In this document: positions 1 to 7,238 of the stretch, piece after piece | Numbering within the stretch: position 1 is the stretch's first letter | Layout: every line of letters begins with the position of its first letter | NCBI GenBank assembly: GCA_964514215.1 | Contig: CAZEPW010000071.1 | Span: 1-15,990 of the forward strand | Length of the DNA stretch: 15,990 nt | Direction of reading: 5' to 3' | DNA from: CAYQUC01 sp964514215 | GTDB lineage: Bacteria; Pseudomonadota; Gammaproteobacteria; UBA6429; Thiohalophilaceae | The notes under the pieces: generated by a model | Databases searched by the model: none | Told to the model about the DNA's origin: nothing | The model's input: the letters and a program-made list of their open reading frames with translations, nothing else | Translations under genes and position numbers: made by a program

Positions 1-29
1 TGCTCGCATAGCATTTTTGAACAGCAATA

Positions 30-63
30 AATATTTTTCTTATCCCGAGTTCAGGCTAATTAG
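30..63 (+). repeat. Right end of an intergenic repeat (partial copy)
   Basis: The stretch carrying TTTTTCTTAT and then AGGCTAATTA resembles the right end of the repeat at 14861-14892, which has a T-run, TTATAC, TTTGAGG and CTAATTA. It overlaps the stop codon of the psiE-like gene. Upstream sequence may continue the element to base 1, but I cannot align it with confidence. The match is short and judged by eye. Confidence 0.35.
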
Positions 64-517
64 ACATTAATAGGATCGTTAGATGAAGTTTATTAAAAAT
101 AATAATGCTGGTTGGTTCATTTTCTTCCTGAGTATCCGGAGAATATTTTGTAGTGATAATTCGTAGCACGGTTAATATGGATATCACTGAAATGTTTATT
201 ATAACTTCTGATGTTTGGTATTCATCATACCAAAGATTTATTTGCTCGCCTATCAATACGACCAGTGCAGCATCAAGAATAAAAGTTACTCGGACTCGCC
301 CAAGTAATAAATACGATTGTAGTGTTCTAATTAACTCGAGAGCAGATAACATGATAACAATCTATGTTATCATTGCCTCTGCGCCATGCGACCAATCTAA
401 TAATATGAAGGTATACAAGTGTAGTAATAAATTGGTAATACCCGCCAAAATCCACAGGTAAATATAAATCATTAATATTCCAACTAAAAAAACCAATGGT
501 AGCGGAATGCCAATCAT
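56..517 (-). pseudogene. PsiE-family inner-membrane protein interrupted by in-frame TAG
   Basis: Reading the minus strand from ATG at 517 gives 51 codons, a TAG at 364-362, and then 101 further sense codons in the same frame to a TAG at 58-56. The part before the stop holds one hydrophobic helix (about residues 4-28). The part after it has the pattern ALELIRTLQSYLL, then RVTFILDAALVVLIGE, then a further hydrophobic segment. This looks like the PsiE family (phosphate-starvation-inducible, multi-pass inner-membrane protein of about 135-160 residues, biochemical role unclear). The combined length of about 153 codons fits the family, so I read it as one gene broken by a nonsense codon (CAG or CAA to TAG would suffice). 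Restart at ATG 352 would give 98 residues lacking the first helix. No clear ribosome binding site precedes either start. The family call is by eye. Readthrough or a sequence error is possible. Confidence 0.6.
351..373. repeat. Perfect 9-bp palindrome holding the psiE-like stop codon
   Basis: ATGATAACA at 351-359 is the exact reverse complement of TGTTATCAT at 365-373. The five-base loop (360-364) contains the complement of the TAG that interrupts the psiE-like gene. Confidence 0.8.
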
Positions 518-719
518 AATTTAATATAAACATCGGCAGGCGTTGTTTTTTTATTTGCATCAAGTTGCATGTCGTTAATACTAACTCCAGTTTGTTGAGA
601 TTAGAGTGAACTTGCTGATGTTCGGTTTATTTATAATAGAACATTATGACAACTGGATTATGATTGTTTTTTAGTTGAGTTAGCGTGAGATTAAATTATT
701 GACAATTTTTAGAGGCAGG

Positions 720-1622
720 TTAGGTCATTAAGAATTCTAACAAGGCTTTTTGAGCGTGAAGACGATTTCCCGCTTCATCCCAAACGACACTATTTGAATC
801 ATCCATTATCTCGGCAGATACTTCTTCACCTCGGTGGGCTGGCAGGCAGTGCATGAATAAGGCATCGTTATTTGCTAAAGCCATTAATTTTTTATCAACA
901 CAATAACCTGCGAAATCTTTTTCGCGTTGTTGTTGTTCAGATTCTTGTCCCATGCTAGCCCACACATCGGTAACCACAAGGTCGGCATTTTTAACGGCAT
1001 CTTTTGGGTCGTTAGTTAAATAAACATAATCAACGACATTCTTGGTTATGCTATTATTGGGCTCATAATTTTGGGGCGTAGCAACGCGTAATTTAAAATT
1101 AAATAGCTTGGCGGCATTCATATAAGAATGACACATATTATTTCCATCACCAATATAAGCGACAGTTTTGCCTTCAATGCTGCCACGGTGTTCAACAAAA
1201 GTTTGTACATCAGCAAGTAATTGGCATGGGTGAACCAAGTCAGTTAAACCGTTTATCACGGGCACGCTGGAATATTTAGCAAATAACGTTACGGTGTCAT
1301 GATCAAATGTCCGGATCATCACCGCATCAACCATCTGTGACATGACTCGAGCGGAATCTTCAATCGGTTCACCGCGACCAAGTTGTGTATCTTTTGGCGA
1401 TAAAAATATTGCATGGCCACCAAACTGTGCCATTCCAGCTTCAAACGAGATGCGGGTTCGGGTTGATGATTTGTCAAAAATCATTGCCAATACTTTATTT
1501 TTTAGGGGTTGGTATATTTCACCCGCGAGTTGCATTTTTTTTAACTCAATTGCTCGTGCAATAATGTTTTGGGCTTCATCTTTGTTTAGATCGAATAAAG
1601 TTAAAAAATGTTTGACTGTCAT
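720..1622 (-). CDS. argF: Ornithine carbamoyltransferase (anabolic)
   Basis: Cytoplasmic enzyme that transfers the carbamoyl group of carbamoyl phosphate to ornithine, giving citrulline for arginine synthesis. The 300-residue product has normal family length. It shows the carbamoyl-phosphate loop SSTRTR (residues 52-57), the HPCQ motif (131-134), the SMG ornithine loop (223-225) and the catalytic MHCLPAHRGEEV segment (257-268). Start ATG 1622 is preceded on the minus strand by AAGGAA at good spacing. The gene begins 12 bases after the argD stop, so the two are almost certainly one transcript. No obvious hairpin terminator follows it before the psiE-like gene. The length and operon setting fit the biosynthetic enzyme, not a catabolic arcB, and no arcA or arcC is nearby. 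Confidence 0.96.
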   Translation of the reverse strand: MTVKHFLTLFDLNKDEAQNIIARAIELKKMQLAGEIYQPLKNKVLAMIFDKSSTRTRISFEAGMAQFGGHAIFLSPKDTQLGRGEPIEDSARVMSQMVDAVMIRTFDHDTVTLFAKYSSVPVINGLTDLVHPCQLLADVQTFVEHRGSIEGKTVAYIGDGNNMCHSYMNAAKLFNFKLRVATPQNYEPNNSITKNVVDYVYLTNDPKDAVKNADLVVTDVWASMGQESEQQQREKDFAGYCVDKKLMALANNDALFMHCLPAHRGEEVSAEIMDDSNSVVWDEAGNRLHAQKALLEFLMT

Positions 1623-1634
1623 GTCATATTCCTT

Positions 1635-2816
1635 TTAGGCTTGCGCTAAAAATTGAGTGACTATTTTAGTTATTTTTTCGACGATATTATCTGCCTGTTC
1701 ATCAGTGATTATCAATGGTGGCAATAATCGAATGACTGATTCTGCGGTGACATTGATTAATAAATGTTGCTCCAGTGCCAGTGTCACTAATTCAGCACAA
1801 GGTTTATCGAGTTGAATAGCGAACATCATGCCTGCACTTCGAATTTCAGTGACACCATCGAGCGTTGATAAATTATCGGTGAATTTAGCGAACATGGTTT
1901 CACCTAGTTGTGCGGCACGATCGGCTAATTTTTCTGTGGTAAGAATGTTAATAACTTCATTGGCGACTCGGCACGCTAATGGATTACCACCAAACGTTGA
2001 ACCGTGATTACCCGGTTGCAATACATTCGCTGCATTGCCACTTGCCAGACAGGCGCCAATTGGCATGCCATTGCCAAGTGCTTTTGCTAAAGTCATTACA
2101 TCGGGTTTTGCATTTTCGCTATGTTGAAAGGCAAACCATTTTCCTGTTCGACACATGCCGGTTTGAATTTCATCGAGCATCATTAGCCAGTTATTATCAT
2201 CGCAAATTTGTCTAATGCCTGTTAAATATTCTGCATCAGGGATATTAATGCCACCTTCGCCTTGAATGGGTTCAACTAATACTGCAACGACATTTTTGTT
2301 ATTGTCAGCAATATTCTTTATTGCTTCAAGATCATTATAGGGGGCTCGAACAAAACCTTGCACTAATGGCTCAAAGCCTGCCTGAATTTTTCGATTGCCG
2401 GTTGCGGTTAGTGTTGCCAGTGTGCGGCCATGAAAACTGGTTTCCATTACAATAATCGTCGGATTTTCAATGTTTTTTGAGTTGCCATAGAGACGGGCAA
2501 TTTTAATGGCTGCTTCGTTAGCTTCGGCACCAGAGTTACTGAAAAACACTTTATCCATGCCCGATTTTTCACACAGAGAATCGGCTAGTGTTGATTGCTG
2601 TTCAATGCCATAGATGTTGGTGGTGTGCATTAACTTTGAGGCTTGGTCACATATTGCTTTGGTAATTTGAGGGTGTGAATGTCCTAAACCACAGACGGCA
2701 ATTCCTGCGAGTGCATCTAAGTAAGTCGTGCCTTTTTCGTCGTATAGCAAAGCGCCTTCACCTTTTTGAAAGGTAACGGGAAGTCGTCCATAGGTATTCA
2801 TTAAATGATCAGCCAT
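1635..2816 (-). CDS. argD: Acetylornithine aminotransferase
   Basis: Class III PLP aminotransferase that converts N-acetylglutamate semialdehyde to N2-acetylornithine. In many bacteria the same enzyme also serves as succinyldiaminopimelate aminotransferase in lysine synthesis. The 393-residue product shows SGAEAN (95-100) for the PLP phosphate, FHGRT (128-132), the cofactor aspartate in LDEIQTG (214-220) and the Schiff-base lysine K245 in MTLAKALGNG. It is the first gene of an argD-argF operon. The start at ATG 2816 gives the usual N-terminus, but only a weak purine stretch precedes it. A shorter start at the internal methionine (residue 6) is less likely. Paralogues such as succinylornithine or GABA transaminase are possible by sequence alone; the argF partner favours ArgD. 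Confidence 0.93.
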   Translation of the reverse strand: MADHLMNTYGRLPVTFQKGEGALLYDEKGTTYLDALAGIAVCGLGHSHPQITKAICDQASKLMHTTNIYGIEQQSTLADSLCEKSGMDKVFFSNSGAEANEAAIKIARLYGNSKNIENPTIIVMETSFHGRTLATLTATGNRKIQAGFEPLVQGFVRAPYNDLEAIKNIADNNKNVVAVLVEPIQGEGGINIPDAEYLTGIRQICDDNNWLMMLDEIQTGMCRTGKWFAFQHSENAKPDVMTLAKALGNGMPIGACLASGNAANVLQPGNHGSTFGGNPLACRVANEVINILTTEKLADRAAQLGETMFAKFTDNLSTLDGVTEIRSAGMMFAIQLDKPCAELVTLALEQHLLINVTAESVIRLLPPLIITDEQADNIVEKITKIVTQFLAQA

Positions 2817-2855
2817 TGTTTTATCTGTGTATTGTTAATGCTATTTAAAAATATA

Positions 2856-2904
2856 ATTCAGTTGAATAAACCTAAAAGTATAATCCTTGATAGAAATATT
2901 CAAC
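2856..2904 (-). promoter_or_regulatory. Candidate argD-argF promoter with ArgR-like half-sites
   Basis: On the minus strand TTGAAT (2903-2898) and TATACT (2882-2877) look like -35 and -10 boxes with a short 15-base spacer. TGAAT/ATTCA pentamers, the core of ARG-box half-sites, occur at 2898-2902, 2863-2867 and 2856-2860, overlapping the -35 and lying just downstream of the -10. No full 18-bp ARG box is present, so arginine repression is only a suggestion. Confidence 0.35.
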
Positions 2905-3025
2905 TTAATTTACTAAGGGTAGTTTCGTTATTTTTTAACGAGAATCAACCATTCTAGTATTTTAAACATTGTAGAGCAAATGTGAAATGTACTATTTTGA
3001 TTATATTTTAGTCAATTTAAACGAC

Positions 3026-3072
3026 AAAAACCTGCCCACATCACACAATCAGTGTTCTGTGGGCAGGTTTTT
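3026..3072 (-). terminator. Bidirectional-type hairpin terminator after the PuuD-like gene
   Basis: AAAAACCTGCCCACA (3026-3040) is a perfect 15-bp complement of 3058-3072 around a 17-base loop, and the stem ends in an A/T run on both sides. It lies 22 bases past the stop of the minus-strand gene at 3094-3687, where the U-run follows the GC-rich stem, and it insulates argD from that gene. Confidence 0.9.
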
Positions 3073-3093
3073 ATGGCGTTTTTGGTTATTTGG

Positions 3094-3687
3094 CTAGAAC
3101 GGTAACCCGTGTCCTTGGCCAACCATGCACATCAACATTGGAATTGATAACAAAGTATTTGTTCGAGATGCCATCAATGCAATGACTTTTGATTTGGCAA
3201 TTTGCTCAGGAGTGGCTTCAACAATGCCTAAGATTTTCTTCTGATTAGGCCAAATTAATACCCAAACATTAAATAACATAATTGTACCTAACCATGCGCC
3301 AACACCAATAATTTCCATACCGCTGGATAATGTAAATGCGTTAATGAAACCGTTTGGAGCAAGATTTTGTAATGCTCCAACACCGGTTAGCCAGGTTGCG
3401 ACAGCACCCCAACGGAACCAAAGTAATGCACGAGGAGCAACGTATTTGTTAATTGCAGCAGGTCCAGGGCCACCATCTTTAGCTTCTGCTAACGCTGCGC
3501 CAACACCTGGGACTTGTACGAAATTAAAGTAATACAATAACCCAATCCAAATCACACCTGCTAAGACGTGGAACCAAACTTCAAATGATAAAGCGTTAAC
3601 GCTTGATGTGCCTAAAATGAAAACAATAACGATGGCTAAGATAAAGCCAGATATAATAGTACCAAGAACCGATTTTAGTGGGTTCAT
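3094..3687 (-). CDS. PuuD-like (urate oxidase N-domain-like) membrane protein
   Basis: A 197-residue integral membrane protein with about five hydrophobic segments (roughly 8-28, 36-56, 86-106, 121-146 and 168-190). The second carries FHVLAGVIWIGLLYYFNFVQVP, and the middle carries ALLWFRWGA and a Gly-rich helix. These resemble the membrane domain of PuuD-type urate hydroxylases (Urate_ox_N). True PuuD is longer (about eight helices plus a C-terminal cytochrome c domain), and neither the extra helices nor a CXXCH heme motif is here. Standalone proteins of this type are common in gammaproteobacteria and are often misannotated. The histidines in the helices could bind heme, but I cannot show it. 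Start ATG 3687 has an excellent GGGGAG seven bases upstream. It is a single-gene unit with its own terminator, divergent from hyuB. Function is unproven. Confidence 0.65.
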   Translation of the reverse strand: MNPLKSVLGTIISGFILAIVIVFILGTSSVNALSFEVWFHVLAGVIWIGLLYYFNFVQVPGVGAALAEAKDGGPGPAAINKYVAPRALLWFRWGAVATWLTGVGALQNLAPNGFINAFTLSSGMEIIGVGAWLGTIMLFNVWVLIWPNQKKILGIVEATPEQIAKSKVIALMASRTNTLLSIPMLMCMVGQGHGLPF

Positions 3688-3855
3688 TATGTTTCTCCCC
3701 GATATACTTAATTTAGAGTTTTTATAAAATATTAGGGTAGTATTTTACTATGGTATTACTCTTTTGACACCCTCTAACTGGTCTTGACTTTTTATTTTAT
3801 ATCATAAATATTATGGCAATGTCAGCATGAAATATAAGGTTAAAAATTATTTAAA

Positions 3856-5412
3856 ATGATGAACGCGATTGAATTAAGTCTTTTCTCCAGTCGAATTACT
3901 GCCGTGTGTGGTGAGATGGGTGCGGTTCTTCAGGGGGCTGCATTTTCTCCAAACATTCGGGATAGGCTCGATTATTCTTGTGCGGTGTTTGATTTAGCCG
4001 GTGAGTTATGTGCGCAAGCTGCGCATATTCCCGTTCATCTTGGCAGTATGGCCTATGCCATGCGTGATATTGTCGCCAATTTGGATTGGCATGAAGGTGA
4101 TATGGTTATCGTTAACAACCCTTATCTTGGTGGTACACATCTGCCGGATGTCACGGTTATTGCTCCTGTTTTTTACCAACAGCAATTAGTTGCTTTTGTG
4201 GCAAACCGTGCGCATCATGCTGATATTGGTGCAGATACCCCGGGCTCAATGCCAATATCAAAATCCTTAGAAGAAGAAGGGATCATTATTTCACCCACGT
4301 TTATCCAACGCGCTGGTAACATTCAACAGAACATTTTTCAACAAATAATTTCTGCAACGCATAATACTGCGGTCACGCGAGGTGATTTTGCCGCACAAAT
4401 GAGTGCCAATAATGCCGGAGTGGCTCGCCTACTGGAGTTAATTGCATCTATTTCGTCGCAGCAGCAAATACGTTTTGAGACGGCACTTAATGAGTTAAAC
4501 CGCTATGCGCAACGACTCGCTGAGTCGGCCTTATTGCAAATTCCAGATGGTGAGTATCGGTTTAGTGATGTGATGGATAGTGACGGCATGGGCACTTCGG
4601 ATATTGTTATCAAAGTTGCTATTACCGTGAGCCAAGGTAAGGTTGCGGTTGATTTTAGCGGTACAGCAAAACAAGTGATAGGCAATATTAATTGTCCATT
4701 ATCGGTTGCCGCTGCAGGCGTATTTTATGTGTTTCGATGTTTAATGCCCCAAAATACTCCGGCATGTTCAGGTAGTTTTCGTAACATAACGTTAACGGCT
4801 CCCAAGGGCTGTTTATTAAATGCGGTTTTTCCTGCTGCAGTTGCTGCCGGCAATGTTGAAACCAGCACGCGTGTGGTTGATGTGGTGATGGGTGCGCTAG
4901 CTCAAGCAATTCCCGATAAAATTCCGGCTGCGAGTCAGGGCAGTATGAATAATATCGCAATGGGAAACAGGGCAAGTAATAGCACGCAAGTTAGTTGGGA
5001 TTATTATGAAACCATTGGTGGTGGTATGGGGGCGGGACCAGCGTTGCACGGCTTAAGCGGGGTGCAAACCCACATGACCAATACCCGAAATACACCGATT
5101 GAAGTGTTGGAATCACTTTATCCTCTACGCATCACACAATACGCATTACGTTTAGGCTCGGGAGGAGCAGGAGCGCAAAGGGGAGGCGATGGGCTGATAC
5201 GCGAATACCAGTTTTTAGCGGATAGTAATATCACCCTGCTAACTGAGCGACGGCAGCATCAACCATGGGGCATTCAAGGTGGCACTAATGCTAAAGTTGG
5301 AAAGAATCTTCTAAATAATCAAATTATTTCAGCTAAAATAAACAGAGAAGTCATTAAAGGTGATACGTTAACAATCAAAACGCCCGGTGGTGGTGGTTAT
5401 GGTTGCGAGTAA
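3856..5412 (+). CDS. Hydantoinase B / oxoprolinase-type subunit (HyuB family)
   Basis: The 518-residue product matches the hydantoinase B family throughout. Features are GEMGAVLQGAAFSPNIRDRLDYS near the N-terminus, AAHIPVHLGSMAYAMRDI (55-72), NNPYLGGTHLPDVT (87-100), NRAHHADIGADTPGSMP (117-133) and the C-terminal PGGGGYG. Family members work with an HyuA-type ATPase subunit to open hydantoin, 5-oxoproline or related cyclic amides with ATP; the B subunit forms part of the carboxylase/hydrolase core. No A subunit lies on either side, so the partner must be elsewhere or lost. The start ATG (or the adjacent ATG at 3859) has only a weak AAGG upstream. The stop precedes a BON lipoprotein gene by 26 bases. 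The substrate cannot be told from sequence. Confidence 0.88.
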   Translation: MMNAIELSLFSSRITAVCGEMGAVLQGAAFSPNIRDRLDYSCAVFDLAGELCAQAAHIPVHLGSMAYAMRDIVANLDWHEGDMVIVNNPYLGGTHLPDVTVIAPVFYQQQLVAFVANRAHHADIGADTPGSMPISKSLEEEGIIISPTFIQRAGNIQQNIFQQIISATHNTAVTRGDFAAQMSANNAGVARLLELIASISSQQQIRFETALNELNRYAQRLAESALLQIPDGEYRFSDVMDSDGMGTSDIVIKVAITVSQGKVAVDFSGTAKQVIGNINCPLSVAAAGVFYVFRCLMPQNTPACSGSFRNITLTAPKGCLLNAVFPAAVAAGNVETSTRVVDVVMGALAQAIPDKIPAASQGSMNNIAMGNRASNSTQVSWDYYETIGGGMGAGPALHGLSGVQTHMTNTRNTPIEVLESLYPLRITQYALRLGSGGAGAQRGGDGLIREYQFLADSNITLLTERRQHQPWGIQGGTNAKVGKNLLNNQIISAKINREVIKGDTLTIKTPGGGGYGCE

Positions 5413-5438
5413 TTTTAAAAGTTAATAAGAGATTTGAT

Positions 5439-5813
5439 ATGATAACAATGCTTAAAAATAATATATTGATAGGAAACAGCAACACTTTATGGTCGATGCT
5501 TTTTCTGTTATTCGTTTTCGCCTTATCAGGTTGTGCTTCGGCCATTATAGTGGAGCAAACTGTTCGTGAAAATGATGATCGTACAGAGCTGCAAAGGCAG
5601 CTTGATAACGATATTAGTAAAAAAATAAATCGATTGTATAAAAACTCAAGTATTGTTAAGGAAACAGCCTTGCATATTAGCACCTATAAACATGTGGTTA
5701 CTATTAATGGATTTGTCGGTAATAAACGCCAAAAAATGATGGCTTTGCGTTTAGCCTTATCAGTGTCAGGTGTTAAATCGGTAGTATCTGATATTGGGAT
5801 TCGTAAATATTAA
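5439..5813 (+). CDS. Small BON-domain lipoprotein
   Basis: From ATG 5439 the product is 124 residues: a signal peptide with a strong hydrophobic stretch ending in the lipobox LSGC (Cys 32), a charged linker, and one BON domain. The latter half has the BON pattern of an ISTYKHVVTINGFVG strand, then alternating hydrophobics and VSGVKSVVSDI near the end. BON proteins of this kind (compare OsmY and DolP/YraP) sit on the periplasmic face of the outer membrane and bind phospholipid. YraP has two BON domains; here I see one. The reading frame is open back to a TTG at 5403 inside hyuB, but AAGAGA six bases before ATG 5439 supports the later start. It probably shares the hyuB transcript, with no evident functional link. 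Confidence 0.8.
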   Translation: MITMLKNNILIGNSNTLWSMLFLLFVFALSGCASAIIVEQTVRENDDRTELQRQLDNDISKKINRLYKNSSIVKETALHISTYKHVVTINGFVGNKRQKMMALRLALSVSGVKSVVSDIGIRKY

Positions 5814-5966
5814 AAATTGACTAAAACGGGGTATTTAGCTTGAATTTATTCGCATTAACCCCATAGTTCACCTGTGGTTTCAATTACTAATAACAGGTAA
5901 AATCAAACCAGATAAGTTCCCTCAATAGGGCGTAACAACGAATTTGATATAAACGTAGGTGATATT

Positions 5967-6290
5967 ATGGATGTAATGGATCGAATTAAAGAACAAGTTG
6001 AAAAAAATCCTGTCATGCTTTTTATGAAAGGTACCCCCCAGTTACCACAGTGTGGTTTTTCGTCACGAACAGCACAAGCACTGCAAAACTGTGGTGAAGA
6101 TTTTGGCTATTTTAATGTTTTGGGTGATCCTGAAGTTTTTGAAAATTTACCAAAATTTGCTGATTGGCCAACATTTCCACAAGTCTATATTAATGGCGAG
6201 CTGATTGGTGGTTGTGATATCACTCTTGAATTATTCCAAAAAGGCGAGCTTGCTAAAATGGTTAAGGGTGCTGTTGCGGCTAAGGCGTAA
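5967..6290 (+). CDS. grxD: Monothiol glutaredoxin, CGFS type
   Basis: The 107-residue cytoplasmic glutaredoxin has KGTP (21-24), the active-site CGFS (29-32), the glutathione-binding WPTFPQVY (67-74) and GGCD (81-84). CGFS glutaredoxins bind a bridging [2Fe-2S] cluster with glutathione and pass it on in Fe-S assembly, often with BolA partners, and are poor general disulfide reductases. Length is typical. The start is ATG 5967 behind AGGTG; the internal methionine at residue 4 is less likely. The gene is followed by a clear intrinsic terminator. A plausible promoter region lies in the 153-base gap upstream, but I could not fix its boxes. The nearby rnt and pyrC match gene neighbourhoods I recall from Pseudomonas. 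Confidence 0.96.
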   Translation: MDVMDRIKEQVEKNPVMLFMKGTPQLPQCGFSSRTAQALQNCGEDFGYFNVLGDPEVFENLPKFADWPTFPQVYINGELIGGCDITLELFQKGELAKMVKGAVAAKA

Positions 6291-6311
6291 TATTAATCCT
6301 GCTACTAAAAT

Positions 6312-6342
6312 AAAGCCGGGTTGAAATTTGCCCGGCTTTTTT
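6312..6342 (+). terminator. Intrinsic terminator of grxD
   Basis: AAAGCCGGG (6312-6320) pairs with CCCGGCTTT (6331-6339) around a 10-base loop, and a run of T follows to 6342. It starts 22 bases after the grxD stop. Confidence 0.92.
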
Positions 6343-6351
6343 ATGACGTTA

Positions 6352-6485
6352 ACCTCAGATTGGTATAAGAAAAATTAGTGTAAACTCATCACTTTTAGCT
6401 TCAGGCTCGTGAGACTTACTGAAATAACGGTTATTTTTAAATTTGAGTTCAAAAAGTAATCGTTATCTTTATACCAATCTGAGGT
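6352..6485 (-). repeat. MITE-like repeat, complete copy (134 bp)
   Basis: Perfect 17-bp terminal inverted repeats ACCTCAGATTGGTATAA lie at 6352-6368 and, as the complement, at 6469-6485. Read on the minus strand, its interior matches the repeats at 14571-14890: the AATTTAAAAATAACCGT block, then AAAGTGATGA and TTTACACTAATTTTT. A TTCAG/CTGAA hairpin replaces the ATTCCGG/CCGGAAT hairpin of the other copies. There is no coding capacity. It fills the gap between convergent grxD and rnt. Confidence 0.85.
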
Positions 6486-6488
6486 AAG

Positions 6489-7145
6489 TTAAGTAAATTG
6501 AATATTAATTCCAGCCTGACCTGTCAAAAAATCCCACTGATTAATAATTTTACAAAATAATTCTGCCGTTTTTTCAGTATCGTAAACCGCAGAATGTGCT
6601 TGTCCATTATCCCATTCAATTTCAGCTGCTTTAATGGCACGGGCTAATACAGTTTGGCCATAGGCCAGACCAGACAGTGTTGCGGTATCAAACGAACTAA
6701 ACGAATGAAAAGGGCTTCTTTTTATTTTGGTGCGCTCGATTGCTGCATTTAAAAAGCCCAAATCAAACATCGCATTATGGCCAACTAAAATTGCCCGAGT
6801 ACACGTGGTTTCTTTAATAATGCTTCTTATTGGATCAAAAATCATTTTTAAAGCTTCTTTTTCGGGTTTAGCCATACGAAACGGATGATGTGGATCGATA
6901 CCATTAAACTCCAGTGCTTTCGGGTCAAGAATTGAACCCTCGAATGGTTCAACATGACAGGCTATCGTTTCACCGCAGATTAATTTTTGATTTTCATCTA
7001 AAATAATCGGTACAGCCGCAATTTCAAGAAGGGCATTTGTTTTTGCATTAAATCCCGCTGTTTCAACATCAATAACAACTGGTAAATAACCACGAAAACG
7101 GTTTGCAATTGTTAGATTTGGTTTTGTTTTTGCTTCATTCGACAT
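6489..7145 (-). CDS. rnt: Ribonuclease T
   Basis: A 3'-to-5' exoribonuclease of the DEDDh superfamily that trims the 3' ends of tRNA and other stable RNAs and acts as a dimer in the cytoplasm. The 218-residue product has all the expected catalytic residues: D26 and E28 in VVIDVETAGFN, D128 in HNAMFDLGFLN, and H184/D189 in AHSAVYDTEKTAELF. The basic N-terminal patch RFRGYLPVVIDVETAGF is typical of RNase T and separates it from DnaQ-type exonucleases. Length matches known RNase T. Start ATG 7145. It is divergent from the TraB/GumN gene (93-base gap) and convergent with grxD, so it is probably transcribed alone. The last few residues (INIQFT) are a poorly conserved tail. Confidence 0.96.
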   Translation of the reverse strand: MSNEAKTKPNLTIANRFRGYLPVVIDVETAGFNAKTNALLEIAAVPIILDENQKLICGETIACHVEPFEGSILDPKALEFNGIDPHHPFRMAKPEKEALKMIFDPIRSIIKETTCTRAILVGHNAMFDLGFLNAAIERTKIKRSPFHSFSSFDTATLSGLAYGQTVLARAIKAAEIEWDNGQAHSAVYDTEKTAELFCKIINQWDFLTGQAGINIQFT

Positions 7146-7238
7146 GGCAGTAGCATATCGAAAAGCTGCATAAAAAGCGATCTACGGTTATGATTTAATG
7201 GCAAATTACGATTGATTTGCTAAAAAAAGAGACTCTAA

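Noticed and set aside
153..461. Plus-strand open frame of about 100 codons and a minus-strand one at 327-563
   Set aside because: Both overlap the psiE-like gene in other frames and have no family resemblance; the psiE-like frame explains the sequence better.
56..517. Genetic-code change with TAG read as an amino acid
   Set aside because: The other genes have no internal TAG, and TAG is used as a normal stop in fumC, so a single nonsense mutation is simpler.
3764..3814. TTGACA (3764) and TTGACT (3784) upstream of hyuB as -35 boxes
   Set aside because: No good -10 box at 16-18 bases from either; the best match TATTAT is 19 bases from the second, so the promoter was not annotated.
5403..5438. 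TTG start for the BON lipoprotein inside hyuB
   Set aside because: It gives an unusually long N-terminus before the signal peptide; ATG 5439 has a ribosome binding site.
5827..5861. GGGGT/ACCCC arms after the BON gene as a terminator
   Set aside because: Five-base arms with a long loop and no T-run.
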